Below the pieces are notes generated by a model, which searched no databases, was not told where the DNA came from, and saw only the letters and a program-made list of their open reading frames with translations. The translations under genes and the position numbers were made by a program. Below, piece after piece: positions 24,843-33,272 of a stretch of DNA of 64,000 nucleotides (positions are counted from its first letter, which is position 1; the number at the start of each line of letters is the position of its first letter). Source of the DNA: a virus. Location of the stretch: positions 62,001 to 126,000 of the IMG/VR virus record IMGVR_UViG_3300036766_001793; one strand, given 5' to 3'.

Positions 24843-25673
24843 TTACGCCCACTCGCCGCGGGTCACCGTCGTCGCGTCGTCGGACACGGCCGAGGTCGCG
24901 ACCGGCGTGGACCCGTCGTCCTTCATGAGCGTCCCCAGGCTGGCGGTCTGGGTGATCTTGTTGCGCGCCAGCTCGAACAGCCAGTTGAGCGCGGCGAGGG
25001 CGCTGGCCGTGGCCCCTGGCACCGCCGCGAGGTCGCTCATGGCCTTCGCCCAGATCTCGTCCACCGCGTCCGAAGCCAGCGCGTCGGCGTCGATGGCCCC
25101 GGTGGCGATAGACGCCGCCGTGATGGCGCCCGATGCCCACGCTGTGCCGCCGGCCTGGACGGCGTTCACGCCGAGCTGCGCCGTGGACGTGCTGACCGCG
25201 GCGTTCGCGATGTTCTTCAGGTTCACCTCGGGGATCCCGGCCGTCGCCGGGGCCGAGACGGCTGTGCCGCTCCAGGCGTCCACGTCCGCCTTGGGCTTGG
25301 CGGCAACGCCCTCGGCCGCCATCAGGCGGAACTGGCACGCGATGAACGAGACGGTCTGGCCATCCACGGTGACCGAGGAGACCACGACCGTGAACCAGGC
25401 CCCGACGGTGTAGAACCCGGCGTCGCCGTTGTCGCCCGTGTCGATGCTGAACCCGTGGACGCCGGTGATGCCGTCGAAGTCGATGCCATCCGTGTCGAGC
25501 AGGACGTACCCGGAGTCGGACGCCCTCTGGGTCGTGCCGCCGTCCTTGTAGATCTCGATGTCAGTGACGGCCAGGCCCGTCATGGTGATGCTCGCGCCGG
25601 TCGCGCCCGCGAATGTGTCGAACATCACCGGGAGCACGTCTCCGGCCGGGACGTGGAAAACGGGGTAGCCCAT
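24843..25673 (-). CDS. Tail/baseplate protein, BppU-like N-terminus and helical C-terminus
   Basis: The 276-residue product opens with a beta domain (PVMFDTFAGATGASITMTGL then VTDIEIYKDGGTTQRA) of a type common in baseplate or fibre proteins. A helical part rich in Ala and Ile follows (ITAASIATGAIDADALASDA), as in trimeric fibre shafts, and it ends with SALNWLFE-like helices (LAALNWLFELARNKITQTAS). The role is inferred. Its ATG lies directly after the stop of the His-rich collar protein (25674). Confidence 0.55.
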   Translation of the reverse strand: MGYPVFHVPAGDVLPVMFDTFAGATGASITMTGLAVTDIEIYKDGGTTQRASDSGYVLLDTDGIDFDGITGVHGFSIDTGDNGDAGFYTVGAWFTVVVSSVTVDGQTVSFIACQFRLMAAEGVAAKPKADVDAWSGTAVSAPATAGIPEVNLKNIANAAVSTSTAQLGVNAVQAGGTAWASGAITAASIATGAIDADALASDAVDEIWAKAMSDLAAVPGATASALAALNWLFELARNKITQTASLGTLMKDDGSTPVATSAVSDDATTVTRGEWA

Positions 25674-26954
25674 CTAGCCCACCAGCCTCCTGTTGCCGAA
25701 TGCTAGCAGTTTCCCGCCTACGAGGGGACCCACTTTCGATGCTGCTTCTCTGATAATGAACAACACCGTATAAAACGGCGGCTCGGCTGTGCCAGAGTCC
25801 ATGCCGGGGTCGCCCGTGCCCGCCCACGACTGAGCGGCGCCAGAGGTTGAGGCGGTGTGGGTGTGCGCCGAAACGTGCACGACGTAAGTGGGGCCCTCCC
25901 CGAGGCTAGCCGAAGAGCCAGTCGCCCCCGCCAGTGTTACCGTGCCAAGCGTGTGAGTGTGCCCTGTGGCGGTCGTGTGTGCATGGCTATACGTATGGGC
26001 GTGGGCATTGGCTCCTCCGGTTCCGCCAGCATCGCCATTGGCGCCCTTGAGCATCCTGTTATCGAGATTGGGAGTGCCGGTCCCGTTACAAAGCGACCAT
26101 CCCGCAGGAATAGAGCCGACCGTCCCTGTCCAAATGGCTATGGTGTTGACCGGCGCCGCCGTGGCGGCGTCTGCCTTAATGTGTGTCACCGCGTAGTAAG
26201 GCGGGTTGTTGCTGCCGGACCCCGAGCCCGTGGACTGCCCCGACAGCGTGTCGGTGGCGGCTGCTATCGTCCCGGAGGGGGCATGGGTATGCGAGCCGAC
26301 GAGGTACACCGTAATATAGTCGTTCGAACCCGCAGTGCCCGGTACGGTCGTACCTATCGTAAGTGTATGGTCGGTGTGCGACGGATACGTGTGGGTGTGA
26401 CTGGACTGGGTGTGAGTGTGGCTTGCCGCACCACCCGTGCCACCACCATCTCCGCCAGTAGTCATGCCTTTAAGATATTTGTCCCCTGACGACGCGAGCG
26501 CCGTGAATCCAGTCGGCGCAGACGCGCCGTCGTACCATGCAACGACACCTGTCGAGATGTCGGTGGTGCCGTTGCTCTGGATAAAAATCGCGCGGATGAA
26601 CGACGGCTCGTTGCTTATGGTGTCGCTGTTTGCGGCACTTGAGGCGCCCGAGGTTTGCGTGGAGGTGGCGTAGGTTTGGGTGTGAGTGTGGGACAGGCTG
26701 GCCCCGGTGTCATCCGTGTTAACGGGCTGCGTATCGGTCGGGATGCTCGTGTCGGCGCTAACGTGACTGTGGCTCGCAGAGTGCGTGTGGGCCGGGGTGT
26801 TGTGCAGGTGGGTTGTAGCTCCACCCGTACTGCCCACTGTGGTCAGGTTACCCTTCGGGAAGTTGGCATCTAACGCAGTGACACGCGACCAGCCAGCGGG
26901 AATGCTGGCGCTTGTGCCAGTCCACGCCATGACGATGCCGTTCGGGAGGGCCAC
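25674..26954 (-). CDS. Tail collar / fibre-tip protein with His-x-His metal-binding clusters
   Basis: The 426-residue product has three tail-collar-like units: each begins with a PxGIVMAWTGT or NTIAIWTGTVGSIPAGWSLC segment and continues into clusters of alternating His and Thr/Ser (HLHNTPAHTHSASHSH; SHTHTQSSHTHTYPSHTDHT; HAHTYSHAHTTATGHTHT). HxH clusters coordinate iron in the needle-like tips of T4-type long tail fibres, so these units probably form a metal-bound trimeric tip that contacts the receptor. It is the most clearly fibre-like gene of the window. Confidence 0.75.
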   Translation of the reverse strand: MALPNGIVMAWTGTSASIPAGWSRVTALDANFPKGNLTTVGSTGGATTHLHNTPAHTHSASHSHVSADTSIPTDTQPVNTDDTGASLSHTHTQTYATSTQTSGASSAANSDTISNEPSFIRAIFIQSNGTTDISTGVVAWYDGASAPTGFTALASSGDKYLKGMTTGGDGGGTGGAASHTHTQSSHTHTYPSHTDHTLTIGTTVPGTAGSNDYITVYLVGSHTHAPSGTIAAATDTLSGQSTGSGSGSNNPPYYAVTHIKADAATAAPVNTIAIWTGTVGSIPAGWSLCNGTGTPNLDNRMLKGANGDAGGTGGANAHAHTYSHAHTTATGHTHTLGTVTLAGATGSSASLGEGPTYVVHVSAHTHTASTSGAAQSWAGTGDPGMDSGTAEPPFYTVLFIIREAASKVGPLVGGKLLAFGNRRLVG

Positions 26955-26956
26955 GG

Positions 26957-27172
26957 CTAGGCCGCCTTGGTGTCAGGCGCCGCCGGGAGGCTCGTGACAG
27001 CGAGTTTGAGGGCGGCGAGCTGGGAGTCGAGCTTGGCGCGCGCGAGGTTCACCGCCGCCTGCGGGAGCACGTCTGAGAGGCCCTCCAGCGCGACTACCCG
27101 GTCGCGCACGCGGACGAGGGCGCCGACCACCAGGTTTAGTTCGTCGATGAAGGCCTGCGTCTGGGAGTTCAC
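26957..27172 (-). CDS. Small helical protein, unknown
   Basis: The 71-residue protein is predicted mainly helical (FIDELNLVVGALVRVRDRVV and LARAKLDSQLAALKLAVTSL) and may form a short coiled coil. Its ATG overlaps the upstream stop by 4 nt, and it precedes the collar protein by 2 nt, so it may be a fibre-assembly chaperone or adaptor. That role is inferred only from position. Confidence 0.5.
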   Translation of the reverse strand: MNSQTQAFIDELNLVVGALVRVRDRVVALEGLSDVLPQAAVNLARAKLDSQLAALKLAVTSLPAAPDTKAA

Positions 27173-27492
27173 GGCGCGTCCCCCCTCAGCTCCGTCACGT
27201 GGGCGACGCGGTACGCCTGGCGCCTGACCGCCCGCATGGCCTTGGCCACCGCGGCGGCCTCGTCCTGGGCGATGACCTGGACCGTCGCCAGGTCCACCAG
27301 GTCCCCGCTCTCATAGTCCGCCCACTCGAAGGCCTGCACGGTCCATGAGTAGCTCGCCACGTGGGCATCCGGGCCGTCTGCCACGTCCTGGTCGTAGGGC
27401 CAGAGGTACTGGCCGTGCAGCCGCGGGCGCATGGCCGTCCCCACCGGCATCGAGGACCTGGGCATCTTTACCATTCTGTTGCTCTGGGGCAT
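27169..27492 (-). CDS. Hypothetical protein, 107 aa
   Basis: The product has an aromatic central part (YSWTVQAFEWADYESGD) and a helical Ala-rich end (AQDEAAAVAKAMRAVRRQAY). I recognise no family. It lies in a tight series of small genes between the protease fusion and the fibre genes, with a 1-nt gap before and a 4-nt overlap after it. Confidence 0.5.
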   Translation of the reverse strand: MPQSNRMVKMPRSSMPVGTAMRPRLHGQYLWPYDQDVADGPDAHVASYSWTVQAFEWADYESGDLVDLATVQVIAQDEAAAVAKAMRAVRRQAYRVAHVTELRGDAP

Positions 27493-27493
27493 G

Positions 27494-27685
27494 CTACCTC
27501 CCGGCCGGGTGGTACGCGTCCACCAGGGCCATGATCTCGTCGACGAGGGAGTCGGCCTTCCGGAGCGCCGACAGGTCGGGCCCGCCGCGGCCGTCGGTCG
27601 GGACCATGCCGGACACGCGGTCCTCTACCTCGGCCCTGAGCTGCGCCCTGGACATGGCGCGCGCCTGGTCGTAGATGCTCCGCAT
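27494..27685 (-). CDS. Small hypothetical protein, 63 aa
   Basis: The ATG at 27685 overlaps the stop of the protease fusion (TGATG), so I choose this start rather than any longer in-frame one that would run inside that gene. The product (MRSIYDQARAMSRAQLRAEV at the start) is helical and has no known motif. Confidence 0.55.
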   Translation of the reverse strand: MRSIYDQARAMSRAQLRAEVEDRVSGMVPTDGRGGPDLSALRKADSLVDEIMALVDAYHPAGR

Positions 27686-30600
27686 CAGCCCGGCCCCACC
27701 GTCGTCCGCCCGCCCGCTTCCCTCGCCGGGGCCGCGCTCTTGGCTGGGCCGCCCTTCCTGAACTGCTCCGGCTCCGCGCCTGACACCTGCCCGACCCCGC
27801 GATCGAGCGAGACCTCGAACCTCTCGCCGGCGGACACCAGCCACAGCCTGTCGATGGCGATCGGCGAGGTCTCGGTGACCGGGATGCCGCGCCGCTCGAG
27901 GTCGTCCATGCCGGCCGGGTCGTACCTGAGGGTCATGTGCGGCGTGAACCCGTGCCTCCCGTCGACCGGGACCCCGACCTCCCTGAGGGCACCGACGAGC
28001 TTGGCCCTGAACTCCGAGAGGCCAGGCACGTCCACGAGGGCGACGAGCGGGACGCGCCCGTCGTCCCCCGGGGAGAACCTGCCTAGGCCCCCGATGCTGC
28101 CGTCCATCGGCCTCTGCTCGAGGGCGCAGTGCCTCAGGACCCCGAGGGCCCTCTCGACCCCGTCGTCCCCGAGGTCGTTGGCGGCGTCGTCCGTGAGGTA
28201 CGCGATGGTGACGTGGAGCTCGTCCGCGTCCTCACCGCCGTCGGTCGCGAGCTGCCTCGCCAGGCCGCTCTCCGGGAACCAGGCCACCATGGCGCCTGGG
28301 TGCGGGCCCTCAGCCTCCAGGTGGCGCTCCTTGAACCCCTCCGGGAGGTTCTCCGGGCCGCCCTTGTTGGAGAGCCCGTCCAGGTCCTCCGGGCCCCTGA
28401 TGGTGTCGCTCTTCTCTGACTGACCGAGGTCCCCCCTGAGGCCCCGGTGGAAGTCGTCTGCCCCGCCCTTGGAGACCCTGCCGAGAGCAGCGTCGGTCTT
28501 GGCGACGTCCTTGTAGGTGCTCCCGGCGCCGGCCTCCTTGATGATCCCGTGCTCCGGCTCCTCGCCCATCCTCACGTACTGGCCGAGCGCCATGCCTTCG
28601 ATGACGCTCTCCGCGTCCTCGTAGAGGGACCCAAGCGCCGCCATGACGGTGGGGTCGAGGTTGCCTCCCCCGTCCCCGACCGCGGCCTCCAGCTGCTTCC
28701 TCACGCCGTCGAGGGCGGCCGCCGGATCGCCCCGCACGGTCGAGTCCCATGCCTTGGCGAGGCCTGACAGCGCGGACGGCGGGAGGCCGGGGGCCAGGGT
28801 GGCCGCCCTCACGATCGCCGCGGCCTTGCCGGCCGCCTGGCCGGCGGTGAGCGGGACCGACTTCCGAAGCCTCTCCTGGGCTACGCCGGCCGCGTTGAGG
28901 GCCTCCCCCGCCCCCGCCCGCGTCGCCGCGTCCCTGAGGCCCTTGAGGAGCCTCCCGAGCCTGACGTACGCCCGGTCAGGCCCGAAGGCAGTCCCGTCAG
29001 TCCAGAGGACGAAGTCGCTCCTCTGCCCCGGGATCCAGGTGAGGCTCGGGCTGCCGAACCTGATGGCCGCCGCCGCCGCCCTGGCGTCCCCCTCGAGCCC
29101 CTTGTCCAGCCTGACCGAGTCCACGGCGGCCTCCACGGCCGCGAGGACCTCCTTGATGACCATCGGCACGTACGAGTTGTCAGGGGCGGCCAGCTTCGGG
29201 GTCTTGACCTTCCCCTGCGTGACAGGCTGGACCTTCTCCTCGTCGCCCTGGACGAGCCTGAAGCCGCCATGCGACGCCCAGACGTCGCTGAGGTTGAGGT
29301 ACTGCCTCTCCCCGTCCGGGTCGGCCAGGGGGGCGTCCGGGGCGACCCCGTACGTCGGCCTGGGCCCGTACCGCTCGGCCATCTCCCGGGCGCCCGGGGT
29401 CTCCACGCCCGCCCTCGCCCGCTCGAGCTTGGCGGCGGACGCCGGGTCGAGCTTCCCCTCCTCGCCCCCCTCCTCGGCCAGGACCTTCGAGTAGTACCTC
29501 GGGTCCTCCGCGAGGTGGTCCCTCACTATGTTGGCGATGGAGCCCACGTCGCCGCCGACGCTCTCGTAGTGCTCCGCCGACTCCGTCTCCAGGCCCTCGT
29601 CGAACTCGTCGACCCCGTCCCGGGACTTCCCCACCGCGGAGGTGGCCTGCCTGGCCAGCTTCTCTATGTCGCCCGCCTGGTCCTTGAGCTCCTCCCTGAG
29701 GGCGGGGTTGTCCCCGATGTGGTCGGGCTCCCACCAGGCCAGGGCCTCGAACTGGTCCCCGTCGGGATCGTCCGGGTTGATCATCTCGTCCCGCTCCCCT
29801 AGGGGGAGGAGGTCCTCCCCGTCGATCCTCCACACGAACCCGGCGTATACTCCGTCCGGCGACTCCCACTGGGAGGCCAGCCCGCCCTCGGGCAGCGGCC
29901 TCCCGACCTCCTCTGCCCACTCCCTCTTGGCGGCCCCCAGCGGACTCTCCCCCGGCTCGAGGCGCCCCCCGGGGAACTCCCAGGTGCCGCCGGCCGGGTC
30001 GTCGCCCTCAGCCGCCCTCTGGAGCATAAGGACGCGCCCAGTGTCGCCGGCGACCACCGCCAGCCCGGCCGCCCTGACGCCGCCGCCGACCGGCCCAGGG
30101 GCGTCCTTGGCGATGGACCCGAACTCCCTGTCTATCATCGCCTGGACCCTCGGGTCCACCATCCCCCTCAGTCCCTTCAGGAACTTGGCGAACTTCGGGG
30201 TCGTCGGCTCCGGCACGAGCCGGTTGGCCGGCGAGGGCGGCGTGGCCTCCGGCCCGCTGGACTCCAGGCCCTTCGGGCCGGCCGCCTCGTCGGCGACGCC
30301 CTCGAAGAGCATCCTCCCTGACTCAGAGCGGTAGCCCTTCAGCACCATGGCCGCCTGGGCCGGGGTGACTGGGCAGCGCCCGTCCCCGCACCACGCGGAC
30401 GCGGCGAACTCGCCCGCCTCGTCGAAGGACTTCGAGATGACCGTGAACTTGGCGTCCTGGTTAACGGGGCTCTCGCAGTTGTGGACGACGCCCTCCTTCA
30501 TGGTGTAGGAGTTGTCCTCCTCGACCTCAAGGTTGTACACGGTGCCCTTATACGGCTCGGTGCCGATGGTCGTCACCCTCACGAGGGCATTCCCGGCGAA

Positions 30601-32547
30601 CTCCTCCACAATCGGGGCCACATCGAGCCCGTTCACCTCCGACTCCCAGAGCACCAGAGTCTCGTAGCCATGCTTCGCGAAGTGGTCCAGGCGGTTCTGC
30701 GGGTCTTGACCGCTGTGGAAATAGTCCCCGTAGAGCTCGATGAGCTTCGTCCCGCCGTCCCAGAAGTCCGGGCCCCTCCCGCCGATAACGAGCTGCCCGT
30801 CGCCCACGAACCTGAAGCCGTACGTCCTAGCGAGTGGCTCGAACACCTTCTCCAGCTTGTTCTGCCCGACGTTCCGCACCGCCATCTGCCTGGCCACATA
30901 TGCCGGATCCCTCCACTGGGCGGATGTGATGGCCCTCCTCTTCGCGCGGAACCCGTCGGTCTTGACAGAGGCCCTTTGGACCGCCCTGCCGGCCTCTGTT
31001 TTAATGCCGCCCTTGCCGGGATGTCTCAGCCCCCTGACCTTAGCCGCATGAGAGATAGCGCCAGGGTCGCCTGAGGCTACTGTCTTGCCCCTCCTGTTCG
31101 GGACTTTGGCCTTGCACTGGATGTCGCAGAACTTCTTAGTTGGCTTTGAGGAGAACATGGGGGCGCCACAGGCCTCGCAGAGCCGAGAAGGCTCGTGATA
31201 CGAGATGAGGTCGCCCACGACGAGGTCTTTTGCCGGCACCCACTCGTACTTCGATCCCTCGCCCCTGCCCCTATACCTCATCACCCTGAACGGGTGCTCG
31301 CCCGTCGGACTAATGATCCCCCGCTCGGTCGTGATCCTGACCAGGTCCTCGTCGACCTCCCGCTGCATGGTCCTGACGACCGGGCGCCACCTGTTCTTGT
31401 GGGTCCACACGAGGTCCCCGGTCATAACGTCCTTGATCTTTTTAAGCCCGGACTTCGTCCACACGGGCTCATTTCCCTTAAAACAAAGTGTAACTTCGTA
31501 TAGTACGATTTCGTCTATCACCCAAAAGCATGTCCCGCCCGCACACTCGTGGCGCCTGGACTCGAACGGGGCGTCGGCCGAGATGGAGAAGGCCGCGAGC
31601 TTCCCGCTCTCTATGTCGTCGATGACCTTGTCGACGATCGGCGGGCGCGCCGCGTCGGTCCTGACCCTGACCACGGTGAAGAGGCCGACCTCGTCGACTT
31701 TCGTCTCGTACCGCTCCCCGGTGCGTGGGTTGGTCCATGACGGAATGACTTCCCCGACCTGGACGTTCGAGTTATGGTAGATGACCCCCTTGCCGGCGTA
31801 GGAGTGGTCGTCCTCCACCTCGAGGTTGTACACCCACCCGTCGAACGGGATCTTCTCGGCGGAGAGGACCTCCACCCCATTCGTCACGACCTCCCTGGCC
31901 TCCTCGTTCCTCCTAGCGTTGGAGGCTTCCCTGGTCCTCTCGGTTATGTGGGACGAGTCGCCCTTGAAGAGGTAATTCCTTGGGTGCTGGTCGGCTAGCT
32001 CCCACGACCGATGGCCCTTCTTAACCAGGTGGTGGAGCATGTCCCCTGCCACAAGGTCGCCGGCTCTCGTCCACCCCTTCCCGACCACGAGCACCTGGTG
32101 CTCGTCTGTGATGTGGACTGTCTCCCCGTTGCCGAGACGGAGCTCGACGACCTCGTTTGGCCCCTTGTGCTTGAACACGTGGGTGACGGGCATGAGCCTG
32201 CCCTTGTGGGTCAGCACCCTGTCGCCCACCTTGATGACCTCTATCCTGGTGAACGTGGACCCAGAGACCCCATTGCCTCCGACCTTAATCGGGGTCCCGG
32301 CCTCAAGGCAATGGAGCAGATTGACGTTTCTGTAGTGCGGATGCGCCATGAACCTCGGGAGGTCCCTCGCGAGGGCCTCCTTCGTGATGACGTGCTTCTC
32401 GCGGTCCACGATTTGTGGCGAACTGTAGCCGGCCACGATGAGGGGCTCGCGTCCCTCGGCCTTCTGGAGGACGGAGACCGCGCCGTACCTCCTGAGCGGG
32501 TACTGCGTCACGGAGGACTCCACCACGGACGACCAGCTGTCAGCCAT
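27685..32547 (-). CDS. Prohead protease - Nudix - 2H phosphoesterase fusion with two inteins
   Basis: The 1,620-residue precursor would splice to about 1,104 residues. The host protein begins with a prohead-protease-like domain (residues 1-79, 260-354, 691 to about 715): FMAHPHYRNVNLLH holds the catalytic-His region, KLAAFSISADAPF the Ser region, and IVLYEVTL then CESPVNQDA the typical C-terminal motif. Intein 1 is at 80-259 and intein 2 at 355-690. Residues about 826-945 are a Nudix hydrolase (box G860 to G882 with REWAEEVG). Residues about 1425-1575 are a 2H phosphoesterase with two HxT motifs (LHVTIAYL and FTPHMTLRY). About 500 residues between are Ala-rich and unassigned. The protease would mature the capsid; roles of the other domains are unknown. 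Confidence 0.8.
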   Translation of the reverse strand: MADSWSSVVESSVTQYPLRRYGAVSVLQKAEGREPLIVAGYSSPQIVDREKHVITKEALARDLPRFMAHPHYRNVNLLHCLEAGTPIKVGGNGVSGSTFTRIEVIKVGDRVLTHKGRLMPVTHVFKHKGPNEVVELRLGNGETVHITDEHQVLVVGKGWTRAGDLVAGDMLHHLVKKGHRSWELADQHPRNYLFKGDSSHITERTREASNARRNEEAREVVTNGVEVLSAEKIPFDGWVYNLEVEDDHSYAGKGVIYHNSNVQVGEVIPSWTNPRTGERYETKVDEVGLFTVVRVRTDAARPPIVDKVIDDIESGKLAAFSISADAPFESRRHECAGGTCFWVIDEIVLYEVTLCFKGNEPVWTKSGLKKIKDVMTGDLVWTHKNRWRPVVRTMQREVDEDLVRITTERGIISPTGEHPFRVMRYRGRGEGSKYEWVPAKDLVVGDLISYHEPSRLCEACGAPMFSSKPTKKFCDIQCKAKVPNRRGKTVASGDPGAISHAAKVRGLRHPGKGGIKTEAGRAVQRASVKTDGFRAKRRAITSAQWRDPAYVARQMAVRNVGQNKLEKVFEPLARTYGFRFVGDGQLVIGGRGPDFWDGGTKLIELYGDYFHSGQDPQNRLDHFAKHGYETLVLWESEVNGLDVAPIVEEFAGNALVRVTTIGTEPYKGTVYNLEVEEDNSYTMKEGVVHNCESPVNQDAKFTVISKSFDEAGEFAASAWCGDGRCPVTPAQAAMVLKGYRSESGRMLFEGVADEAAGPKGLESSGPEATPPSPANRLVPEPTTPKFAKFLKGLRGMVDPRVQAMIDREFGSIAKDAPGPVGGGVRAAGLAVVAGDTGRVLMLQRAAEGDDPAGGTWEFPGGRLEPGESPLGAAKREWAEEVGRPLPEGGLASQWESPDGVYAGFVWRIDGEDLLPLGERDEMINPDDPDGDQFEALAWWEPDHIGDNPALREELKDQAGDIEKLARQATSAVGKSRDGVDEFDEGLETESAEHYESVGGDVGSIANIVRDHLAEDPRYYSKVLAEEGGEEGKLDPASAAKLERARAGVETPGAREMAERYGPRPTYGVAPDAPLADPDGERQYLNLSDVWASHGGFRLVQGDEEKVQPVTQGKVKTPKLAAPDNSYVPMVIKEVLAAVEAAVDSVRLDKGLEGDARAAAAAIRFGSPSLTWIPGQRSDFVLWTDGTAFGPDRAYVRLGRLLKGLRDAATRAGAGEALNAAGVAQERLRKSVPLTAGQAAGKAAAIVRAATLAPGLPPSALSGLAKAWDSTVRGDPAAALDGVRKQLEAAVGDGGGNLDPTVMAALGSLYEDAESVIEGMALGQYVRMGEEPEHGIIKEAGAGSTYKDVAKTDAALGRVSKGGADDFHRGLRGDLGQSEKSDTIRGPEDLDGLSNKGGPENLPEGFKERHLEAEGPHPGAMVAWFPESGLARQLATDGGEDADELHVTIAYLTDDAANDLGDDGVERALGVLRHCALEQRPMDGSIGGLGRFSPGDDGRVPLVALVDVPGLSEFRAKLVGALREVGVPVDGRHGFTPHMTLRYDPAGMDDLERRGIPVTETSPIAIDRLWLVSAGERFEVSLDRGVGQVSGAEPEQFRKGGPAKSAAPAREAGGRTTVGPG
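30478..31485 (-). other. Intein 2 in the prohead protease, with Vsr-like endonuclease
   Basis: The 336-residue insert (residues 355-690) starts CFKGNEPVWTKSGLKKIKD and ends VVHN before Cys+1. It has block B (ERGIISPTGEHPFRVM) and the C-terminal pair NLEVEEDNSYTMKEGVVHN. Between these lie a zinc-binding segment (CEACGAPM...KKFCDIQCK, residues 457-478) and a Vsr/EDxHD-type nuclease (RGPDFWDGGTKLIELYGDYF then HSGQD, residues about 590-640). An intein with this nuclease class is less common than LAGLIDADG types. Confidence 0.8.
31771..32310 (-). other. Intein 1 in the prohead protease (mini-intein)
   Basis: The 180-residue insert (residues 80-259) starts CLEAGTPIKVGG and ends VIYHN before Ser+1. 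It has the N-terminal splicing block (CLEAGTPIKV), a block-B-like GNGETVHITDEHQVLV with TxxH, and the C-terminal block NLEVEDDHSYAGKGVIYHN. No endonuclease domain is present. The insertion point follows His79 (NLLH), the proposed catalytic His region of the protease. Confidence 0.85.
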
Positions 32548-32824
32548 TGGCTACATCGTATTTCGGGGGCCGCCCCCTGCGGAGCCCCCCGCCGGCCGTC
32601 GGGGTGCTCACGTCCCGCCCCACCATCGGGGCGCCGGTCGCCGGCCCAGCGCCGCCGTCACCCCCGCCGGCCTCCTTCATGACCGCCGCCGACAGGCGTA
32701 TGGCCAGGTCGAGCGCCGACCCGCGGGCCACCCTCCCGCGGGCGAGGGCCCTACCGGCCGCCCGCTCCCTTGGGCTCCTGCTCCTCATGAGCTGCTTCGC
32801 CACCGCCCGCCTCGGGTTCTGCAT
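32540..32824 (-). CDS. Small basic hypothetical protein, 94 aa
   Basis: The ATG at 32824 has GGAGG about 10 nt upstream. It overlaps the preceding PC4-like gene by 74 nt and the protease start by 8 nt. The product is Arg-rich (SRSPRERAAGRALARGRVAR) with a helical middle and a Gly/Pro-rich end (GGGLRRGRPPKYD). The long overlap lowers confidence; a shorter start at 32788 would reduce it. Confidence 0.45.
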   Translation of the reverse strand: MQNPRRAVAKQLMRSRSPRERAAGRALARGRVARGSALDLAIRLSAAVMKEAGGGDGGAGPATGAPMVGRDVSTPTAGGGLRRGRPPKYDVANG

Positions 32825-33071
32825 CCCCTGCCTCCAGCCTCCCCGCCGCGAGGTCGTCGGCCATGAGCCCCAGGGCGTACAGGACGTCGTCGAGCGAGCC
32901 CATGTTGAACGCTATCCCGCGGCCCGGCGTCGGAGCCCCTTTGTCGTCGGGGTAGTACTCCCTGACGTGGGCCTTCCAGGACCCCTTCCACCTCACCGCG
33001 GAGACGCGGAGCTGCGCCCGCTCGCCCCTCCTGTCGTACAGCGGGATGGAGGTGTAGATCCTGTCTGGCAC
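32751..33071 (-). CDS. PC4-like single-stranded DNA-binding protein
   Basis: The likely start is the GTG at 33071, giving 106 residues. The core (RWKGSWKAHVREYYPDDKGA then PTPGRGIAFNMGSLDDV) matches the PC4/Sub1 family pattern of a strand, an IREYY segment with Asp, a PGrkGI turn and a final helix. PC4-like proteins bind single-stranded DNA and act in transcription or replication in several phages. The acidic C-terminus (about residues 85-106) may interact with other proteins. It is the first gene after the tRNA array. Confidence 0.7.
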   Translation of the reverse strand: MPDRIYTSIPLYDRRGERAQLRVSAVRWKGSWKAHVREYYPDDKGAPTPGRGIAFNMGSLDDVLYALGLMADDLAAGRLEAGDAEPEAGGGEAAHEEQEPKGAGGR

Positions 33072-33111
33072 GCGTCGATTATAGGGCGCGGGAACCTTCA
33101 GCGCGGCCCTC

Positions 33112-33186
33112 TGGCTCCGCCCGAGGGCATCGAACCCCCGCCATCCTGGTCCAACGCCAGGCGTGCTACCACTACACCAGGGCGGA
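33112..33186 (-). tRNA. tRNA-Gln(UUG)
   Basis: Cloverleaf with acceptor TCCGCCC/GGGCGGA, U1-A72, G73 (Gln identity features) and encoded CCA. Anticodon stem CCTGG/CCAGG encloses loop CGTTGGA, so anticodon UUG and G at position 33 in place of U. Confidence 0.8.
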
Positions 33187-33272
33187 GTCTGGCTCCATCG
33201 GATGGACTCGCACCACCGTGACATGTTTCAGAGACATGCATCCTACTGCTAGATGACGATGGAATGCCTGGG

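Noticed and set aside
33172-33270. Very short frame (MSLKHVTVVRVHPMEPDSALV) before tRNA-Gln
   Set aside because: Only 21 codons, with a weak ribosome site and its stop inside the tRNA; cannot be supported as a gene.
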